Source: Terriglobia bacterium (GTDB taxonomy: Bacteria > Acidobacteriota > Terriglobia > UBA7540). From it: 18,737 nucleotides of DNA. The notes under the pieces were generated by a model. That model was not told the DNA's origin and did no database searches. It saw only the letters and a program-made list of their open reading frames with translations. Location of the stretch: the NCBI GenBank assembly GCA_030040295.1, contig JASHTZ010000763.1:1-18737 (forward strand), given 5' to 3'. The stretch's first letter is position 1. Each line of letters begins with the position of its first letter. The position numbers were made by a program, and so were the translations under genes. Shown one piece after another: positions 13,697 to 18,737 of the stretch.

Positions 13697-15175
13697 TTAC
13701 GCCTCTGGGCGCTCTGGATTTTCCGGGGTCATCCAGAGGGGTTTGCGCATTTCGTGCGGCCCGGTGAAGAAGTGAAGTAAGAAAAGCACTGCGATAACCA
13801 CCGCAATGCTGGCTCCTGTGCGGGCATTGGGCGGCATCATCATCACGAAGCAGATGAACACTGTCCAAGCCAAAGCCAGGAGGTTGATCAAATTGCTTCG
13901 CCGGCCAAGATGCCAGGGGCCGCGTAAAGAAATCCACTGCGCTTTCTTTCTCCAACCCAGGAAAATGGGGATGGAATAAGCGAGATAGCACCCCACCACG
14001 CTCAGCGAGGTCACGACGGCCACCGACCCGCTGTAGACCATCGCCGCAAACGCCAACCCCGCGGCCAGCCAAATGGCGGGGGCAGGAGTCCGATGCCTCG
14101 GATTGGTTCTGCCCCACACCCCGGCCAGCGGCAGGCCTTTATCGCGTGCCAGGGCGAAGATTACTCGCGAGCCCGAAGTGAGCGTGGAAAGCCCGCAAAA
14201 CCACATCGCTGCCACGGCCAGAATCAGTACAGCCCTTCCCGCTCGCTCGCCAAGTGTTGACACGATGATGGCGAGCACGGCAGGAAGAGAATTCCCGGCT
14301 GAGTCTTTGACATGCAAGACGCCGTTCAAGCTGGGGATGGCCCACGTCAACCCCAGGACCAGGATGTAACCGAAAACCGCCGACACCACGACGCCCATCA
14401 CAATTCCCCAAGGGGCGCGATGGCGCGGGTCTACCGTTTCTTCAGAAACTTGGGCTGGCGCATCATAACCCGTAAATGTCCACTGCGCCTGGAGCAGGCC
14501 GAGCACGAAGAGCCACAGGTAGGGGGCATGAATGGGACCCGAGTTCTCATGACTCAGTAAGAAGCCCAGCGGCTGTTTGGGAGCGAACACCATCAGCGCC
14601 GCGACCAGGACCACCACTCCCAAAACGTGCACTGTCACACTCAGGTCGCTCAACCAAGCAACCCAGCGGATCCCGTAGTGATTGATCAAGGCGTGCGAGA
14701 GCAAAATCAATCCATAGGTCATGAGTAGAGCTGAGTGTGACGAGCCCAAACCGGCCACGGGCACGAGATAGGTCGCGCACCCATAATCGATGCCCGCCAC
14801 TTCCGTCACCAGGCCCACGATGTTGAACCAGGCGGTGAACCATGCCCAGGTGGGCCCGCCCAATTCCGCGGACCAATGGTACGTTCCCCCCGAGGTGGGA
14901 ATCGCCGAGCAGAGTTCGCCCATGCTCAGCGCCACGAAAAGTGATCCTACGGAAACCAACGGCCAACCGAGGGTCATCTCCAAGGGGCCACCCATCTGGA
15001 GGCCGTAATCGTATAAAGTGAAAACGCCGGTGATGATGGAAATGATGGTGAACGAAATCGCGAAAGTGGAGAAACCGCCCATGCTGCGCAGCAGATCCTG
15101 CGCATAACCCAAACGCTCAAGCTCACGGGCATCGCGCTGCGCTTGCGCGTCATCGCTCTGGGCGGGGTGTGTCAA
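13697..15175 (-). CDS. APC-superfamily amino acid permease
   Basis: The 492-residue inner-membrane transporter has about 12 hydrophobic segments. The N-terminal signature, GGFSTFAISFTIISIITGVF at 33-52, is typical of the amino acid/choline/GABA (ACT) branch of APC transporters. SMGELCSAIPTSGGTYHW follows in helix 2, and QWTFTGYDAPAQVSEET marks helix 6 and the following loop. The substrate is probably an amino acid, GABA, choline or a similar amine, taken up by cation coupling; the exact one cannot be told. There is no ATG until codon 32, inside the first conserved block, so I take the TTG at 15175. It comes one base after the TAG stop of the upstream 988-residue gene (TAG-G-TTG), which suggests translational coupling. 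No rhamnose transporter is seen in the window, and this family is not known for sugar uptake. Confidence 0.88.
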   Translation of the reverse strand: MTHPAQSDDAQAQRDARELERLGYAQDLLRSMGGFSTFAISFTIISIITGVFTLYDYGLQMGGPLEMTLGWPLVSVGSLFVALSMGELCSAIPTSGGTYHWSAELGGPTWAWFTAWFNIVGLVTEVAGIDYGCATYLVPVAGLGSSHSALLMTYGLILLSHALINHYGIRWVAWLSDLSVTVHVLGVVVLVAALMVFAPKQPLGFLLSHENSGPIHAPYLWLFVLGLLQAQWTFTGYDAPAQVSEETVDPRHRAPWGIVMGVVVSAVFGYILVLGLTWAIPSLNGVLHVKDSAGNSLPAVLAIIVSTLGERAGRAVLILAVAAMWFCGLSTLTSGSRVIFALARDKGLPLAGVWGRTNPRHRTPAPAIWLAAGLAFAAMVYSGSVAVVTSLSVVGCYLAYSIPIFLGWRKKAQWISLRGPWHLGRRSNLINLLALAWTVFICFVMMMPPNARTGASIAVVIAVLFLLHFFTGPHEMRKPLWMTPENPERPEA

Positions 15176-15176
15176 C

Positions 15177-18143
15177 CTACTGCCCCGTGTAGGTAATCCA
15201 CATCGGAGAAATCCAAACTATCTCGCCGTTGTCCTGTTCACCCCGGACGTAGTAATAGCTCGTCTTGCCTTTGTTAGGTTGGTTGTCGCGCCAGGAGAAT
15301 TCCACGTTTCGGGTATTAGGGCTTGTGGTGTAAACATACTGCCCATCGCGGATGATGGTGACCTTGGCGAACTGGGATGTGCCTTGCAGCACGATTTTCA
15401 AAGTGGGAAGCTCGGAGGTTGAGAACTCATCACCCATCATGTGCGAGCCGCTCTCCACATCAGCCAGAATATTGTCCGTTGAGGCGTAGCTATGGCGCTT
15501 TTTCAGGGCGTCCAGCACGGATTCGCGTGTCAAGTCCTTCACGTAAAGACTGGAATAGCTGATGTGAGTGGAAATGTGGTCCGAGCTTGACTCAAATCCC
15601 AGGCGGTATCCCTTCTCCAAAGCCACGCTCACATATCCTTTGGGCTGCCAGCCGCCGATCGAATCCTTTTCGTTATTGGAGCGGGGCGAGTCGGCCATTT
15701 CGTAGCTCTGGCGCAGGCCCTGGTAAATCTCCACTACGGGTTCGGCGTTGGGATCGTTGTCACGCCAGTCGGTTCCCATGTTCGTGGCGCTGGTGTGCGA
15801 TGCCACGATGCCGTTGAACTGCCGCAAATAGGCGTAGAGCATCTGAGTATCGGGCGTGTGAGTTACTTCGCCCTCTTCCAACACTGTCCCAGTGCGATGG
15901 GGGTCAAAGCGCGGAAGCGGACGGATCCCGCGCTCTACGAAAATCACGTTCCGGTGGCCGTCCGGATAAGCAACGCTGCGCTCATAATTAAACATGGGCG
16001 AGAATTTGCCGGGTGTGTAGAAAATATCCGTCAACTTCTGGGTAATCCACCAGGAGTATTCGCGGTCGTTGCCGTTGTCGTGATCACAGCAGCCCACCCA
16101 ATCGAGCGCCCCGGCGTCCAGGAAATAGCGCCACTCATCGCGAAGCGTTCCGTCATTCCCGCCATCCATGGAAATCTCGCTGTGGCGATGGAAGTCACCC
16201 CGCACAATCCTCAGGTTCTTGTCAGGGCCGCCCCGGTATCCGCGCATCGCCTGAATGGCCTCTTCCTCCGTCTTATCGAAGGTCACGGGCGGCGCCGGCC
16301 GCGGACCCAGTGCAACGACGGGGATCGTTCCCGAGGCTGGACCCAGATCGATCTGATCAGACCAGAGGTCATTGTTGTAGGGATCGGGAGCGGCATATTT
16401 GGTGTTCGCTAACCTCTCGGGGCTGTAATCCCGCCGGCCGTCGGAGGAATTCACCATCAAGAGCTTGCCTTCCGATGCCACCAAGGCTGGACGGTTATCC
16501 AAAATATTGTCGGTGTGATTGACAAAGATCGGTCGCGTCCACTCCTTGCCGTCGAATGAAACCAGATACTCTGACCATGCAGTTCCCACTGAACTCCACC
16601 ATGTGGGATGAGAGGTGCGGAAAGCGATCCAGATTCGCCCCGACCCATCCACCGCCAGGCGAGGCGAGGTGTTTTTCGCTTTCCCGCCGAAGCCAGGGGC
16701 GGCGGCGTCGGGCAGCCGGTGCACCGCGGCGTTTGGGTTGGGGTCCAGGGACCCGGAATCCTCTTGGGTTCCCAGCAAGTCGGCACGCGCGTTCGGCACT
16801 CCCACCAGGGCAGAATCGAGCGATGCATCGAGATTCACCAAATTACCATCGGGATCGATTCCACGCAGCTTTGTCAAGCGCCCTTGATAGACCGGAATCC
16901 CGGAGGTCCCATAAGCGCCAAAATCCTTGCTCCAGCCGGTTCCACCTTCCTCATACGCGATCCACAGCCGCCCACCCGGATCGTAGGCGATGGAAGGATA
17001 AGCCTCGTAACGCGCCGTGGCGGCCACAGGGATTTCCTCGCCCCACGCCTTGCCGTTCCAGATTCGCGCGTAGACATCATAGTTGCCGTTGCGATAAGAG
17101 TCCCACGCCACGGCCACCCGGCCCGTCTTATCTGCCGCGATGGCCGGGTTCCATTCGTCCTTGGTGGAGATCGAAACCTTGACGGGCTTCGAAAAGCCGC
17201 TGCCCTCCTGATACGCAGCGTAAATGGCGGCGACGCCGTTTCGCCAGCCCTGCCATGCCGCCCACACGCGCCCGTTTGCATCGGTGCTCGCCACAACATC
17301 AATATCCGAGCCTGCCTCTCTTGAAATCTGAACCTGCTCCTTGGCCCCTGACGCATCGACCGCGCGCGCGAAGACATCGAAGTTCCCGCCGTGATTTTCC
17401 GACCAGAAAATCCAGGTGCGTCCGTTGCCATTCACGGCCACCGCGGTCCTGTAACGGTCGCCTCCGGCCGAAGTCACGGCAATCGGCTCGCCCCAGCTTC
17501 CGTCGGACCATTTCTGTGCCCAAATCTGGTCCCCGCCAGTGGGTTCGGCATAGAGCTTGAAATCTGCGGGAACCTTCGGCGGGCTGTCGCGGAGCATGTC
17601 CGCGTCAGCGCCGTGATGGAATTGCACGTAGGCAAGCCACACATCACCATTGGCGCCAGCGGCCATCGAAGGGTAGTCTTCTTCTTCCGGTGTATTGGTC
17701 AGGCGCGTGGCCACAGGCAGGCGGTCCACGTAGACGCGTCCCGCGAGCTTGTAGATGCCTTTCCCAAAAGGGACGCCCGAGGCGCGAACCTCGAAATCGC
17801 CCTGGGCCGTGGTGAAACCGAACTCGCTGCTTTCCGACAGGGCGCTGACCGTAATGATGAAGCCGTTGGCCACGACTTCACCGTAGTGGTTGCCACCGAA
17901 TATCAACTCGGGATGAGTGTTGATGTGGAATCGCGTGCCATCAATGTGGTCGGTGGCCTCGAACCGCCATGGCTCCAAGCGGTACTCTCCGGAAGATTTG
18001 ACCTGCAGGGTTCCATCCCATCGGACTGAGGAGGAATCTGTGACCCCGAATAATACGCGGAAGGACGCCGGTGTTTGCGCTCTCAGTTTTGCACTTGGGA
18101 TTACCAGTATGAACCCGAGCAGGACAATGATGGACCGTCGCAT
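15177..18143 (-). CDS. Secreted protein with beta-propeller-like repeats and a C-terminal PHP-type metal-dependent domain
   Basis: The 988-residue protein starts with a signal peptide (1-23, cleavage likely near LRAQ). Residues about 150-600 hold at least five repeats of the form 'xxPxxAxDxxGRxWIAW' (for example at 158-173, 233-248, 283-298, 333-348, 382-397 and 494-509), as in sialidase-like beta-propellers. Residues about 645-890 look like a PHP-superfamily domain: GDFHRHSEIS with His652 and His654, CCDHDNG with Asp687 and His688, Glu721 in NYERSV, His783 in ASHTSAT, and Asp855-His856 in ESSSDHIS. A C-terminal beta-sandwich (910-988) follows. It may be a periplasmic or extracellular hydrolase, perhaps of phosphoesters, but the substrate is unknown; DUF3604-like proteins have a similar metal layout. 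ATG at 18143 has AGGGGG five bases upstream. It is translationally coupled to the permease, so the two may act on and import a common compound. Confidence 0.85.
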   Translation of the reverse strand: MRRSIIVLLGFILVIPSAKLRAQTPASFRVLFGVTDSSSVRWDGTLQVKSSGEYRLEPWRFEATDHIDGTRFHINTHPELIFGGNHYGEVVANGFIITVSALSESSEFGFTTAQGDFEVRASGVPFGKGIYKLAGRVYVDRLPVATRLTNTPEEEDYPSMAAGANGDVWLAYVQFHHGADADMLRDSPPKVPADFKLYAEPTGGDQIWAQKWSDGSWGEPIAVTSAGGDRYRTAVAVNGNGRTWIFWSENHGGNFDVFARAVDASGAKEQVQISREAGSDIDVVASTDANGRVWAAWQGWRNGVAAIYAAYQEGSGFSKPVKVSISTKDEWNPAIAADKTGRVAVAWDSYRNGNYDVYARIWNGKAWGEEIPVAATARYEAYPSIAYDPGGRLWIAYEEGGTGWSKDFGAYGTSGIPVYQGRLTKLRGIDPDGNLVNLDASLDSALVGVPNARADLLGTQEDSGSLDPNPNAAVHRLPDAAAPGFGGKAKNTSPRLAVDGSGRIWIAFRTSHPTWWSSVGTAWSEYLVSFDGKEWTRPIFVNHTDNILDNRPALVASEGKLLMVNSSDGRRDYSPERLANTKYAAPDPYNNDLWSDQIDLGPASGTIPVVALGPRPAPPVTFDKTEEEAIQAMRGYRGGPDKNLRIVRGDFHRHSEISMDGGNDGTLRDEWRYFLDAGALDWVGCCDHDNGNDREYSWWITQKLTDIFYTPGKFSPMFNYERSVAYPDGHRNVIFVERGIRPLPRFDPHRTGTVLEEGEVTHTPDTQMLYAYLRQFNGIVASHTSATNMGTDWRDNDPNAEPVVEIYQGLRQSYEMADSPRSNNEKDSIGGWQPKGYVSVALEKGYRLGFESSSDHISTHISYSSLYVKDLTRESVLDALKKRHSYASTDNILADVESGSHMMGDEFSTSELPTLKIVLQGTSQFAKVTIIRDGQYVYTTSPNTRNVEFSWRDNQPNKGKTSYYYVRGEQDNGEIVWISPMWITYTGQ

Positions 18144-18210
18144 ACATGCCCCCTAACCCAGGATTGGACAACCGCGATTCCGCCGCCGAAGCGTTGGATC
18201 GGCTCGGGCT

Positions 18211-18239
18211 AATATAGACCCAAGTACAAACTTCTACAA
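18211..18239 (-). promoter_or_regulatory. Candidate promoter of the 988-residue gene and permease
   Basis: On the minus strand TTGTAG (18239 down to 18234), 17-base spacer, TATATT (18216 down to 18211; five of six to consensus). A 6-bp inverted repeat AACTTC (18229-18234) and GAAGTT (18243-18248) overlaps the -35 box and might be an operator. The leader would be about 60 bases. Confidence 0.45.
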
Positions 18240-18270
18240 ACGGAAGTTGTGGGTAACGTCTCTGGTTACA

Positions 18271-18346
18271 GCGCGGCTGAAAACACTCAGAGCAAGATTC
18301 CTCGCTCCGCTCAGAATGACAATGACGGGGCGTCTTCCGCAGCCGC
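18271..18346. repeat. Dispersed 'HSERSEES'-type repeat inside a palindromic frame
   Basis: The core at about 18285-18326 reads, on the minus strand, CATTCTGAGCGGAGCGAGGA followed by ATCTTGCTC. Its translation gives the peptide CHSERSEES, known from many spurious predicted proteins because this DNA repeat is scattered in several bacterial phyla. It is flanked by perfect 7-bp arms GCGGCTG (18273-18279) and CAGCCGC (18340-18346). The left flank GTTACAGCGCGGCTG resembles the left arm of the REP-like family elsewhere in the window. It lies between the sulfatase stop and the 988-residue gene. Confidence 0.75.
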
Positions 18347-18347
18347 A

Positions 18348-18737
18348 TTATCCCGGTTGCGTGCTGCTTTCCTGCCCTGAGGGCGTCTCGTAATTGATCT
18401 CGTCGCCTGTTTCCCTTCGAAGCTGATCGAGGCGATTGCGAAGCTCAGCGACAAGGCCGGCACTGGATGGTCTGCCATAGAGATTGTGAAGCTCGTTTGG
18501 ATCGTCGTGCAAATCGTAGAGCTCGAATTGCTCGGGCTCGAGATAGTAATGGATCAGCTTGTAGCGCTCCGTTCGGATTCCGCGGTGGGGACGAACCTGG
18601 TTGGCGCCGGGATACTCGTAATATTCGTAGAGCCACTCCCTGCGCCATACAGGAGGCTCACCACCCTTGAGAAACGGGAGAAGGCTCTGCCCCTGCAGCC
18701 AATTGGGAATTTTCACTCCGGCGAGATCCAGCAGGGT
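18348..18737 (-). CDS. Type I sulfatase, C-terminal part (N-terminus outside window)
   Basis: The last 129 residues of a sulfatase of the alkaline phosphatase superfamily, running off the right edge with its frame open (first visible residues TLLDLAGVKIPNWLQGQSLL). The C-terminal signatures are clear: TLLDLAGVxIP with the following QGxSLLPFLKG, RGIRTERYKLIHYY, and FELYDLHDDPNELHNLYG. The catalytic formylglycine-forming Cys/Ser motif would be in the missing part. An internal GTG at 18716 is not the true start. Family members remove sulfate esters from polysaccharides or small molecules, usually in the periplasm. With a GH78 rhamnosidase 11 kb downstream it could belong to use of sulfated rhamnose-containing glycans, but the two may be independent. 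Confidence 0.9.
   Translation of the reverse strand, partial: TLLDLAGVKIPNWLQGQSLLPFLKGGEPPVWRREWLYEYYEYPGANQVRPHRGIRTERYKLIHYYLEPEQFELYDLHDDPNELHNLYGRPSSAGLVAELRNRLDQLRRETGDEINYETPSGQESSTQPG

Noticed and set aside
17941..18348. 135-codon minus-strand frame containing CHSERSEES
   Set aside because: It reads through a known dispersed DNA repeat and into the start of the 988-residue gene in another frame; spurious.

Overview
The window looks like a high-GC bacterial chromosome segment, most likely from an Acidobacteriota soil lineage. This is an inference from gene content, from a large secreted propeller protein of a type common there, and from dispersed intergenic palindromes, including the 'HSERSEES'-type repeat near 18.3 kb. 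There is no rRNA, tRNA, CRISPR array or transposase to fix the taxonomy. Almost all genes lie on the minus strand, so the transcriptional order runs from the right end of the window to the left.

Right part (18737 to 13697): the C-terminus of a type I sulfatase; a 988-residue secreted protein joining beta-propeller-like repeats to a PHP-type metal-dependent domain; and an APC-superfamily amino acid permease that starts one base after the stop of the 988-residue gene. A 484-bp region then separates these from the rhamnose genes. It holds a good promoter for the isomerase gene and a poorly explained stretch with open frames on both strands.

Centre (13212 to 7087): L-rhamnose isomerase of the RhaI type, rhamnulokinase (RhaB) and a small ABM-fold protein, followed by the lactate-oxidation subunits LutA and LutB. 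Between the rhamnose and lactate genes sits a small plus-strand island: a ribbon-helix-helix protein and an 81-residue unknown partner, preceded by a perfect inverted repeat. It looks like an autoregulated toxin-antitoxin-like pair.

Left part (6925 to 1): a secreted GH78 alpha-L-rhamnosidase, a fumarylacetoacetase-fold hydrolase, a RocA/PruA-type aldehyde dehydrogenase, a membrane GGDEF protein with its own promoter, and the 3' end of an unrecognised plus-strand gene.

Taken together this reads as a rhamnoside-to-pyruvate locus. GH78 releases L-rhamnose, and RhaI and RhaB convert it to rhamnulose-1-phosphate. An aldolase not present here would give DHAP and lactaldehyde. A dehydrogenase, possibly the one at 1581-3140, would give lactate, which LutAB would oxidise to pyruvate. 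RhaD and LutC are absent from the window. At least four intergenic regions carry the same kind of ~50-57 bp double-hairpin palindrome starting with TTGTAG, a REP-like family.
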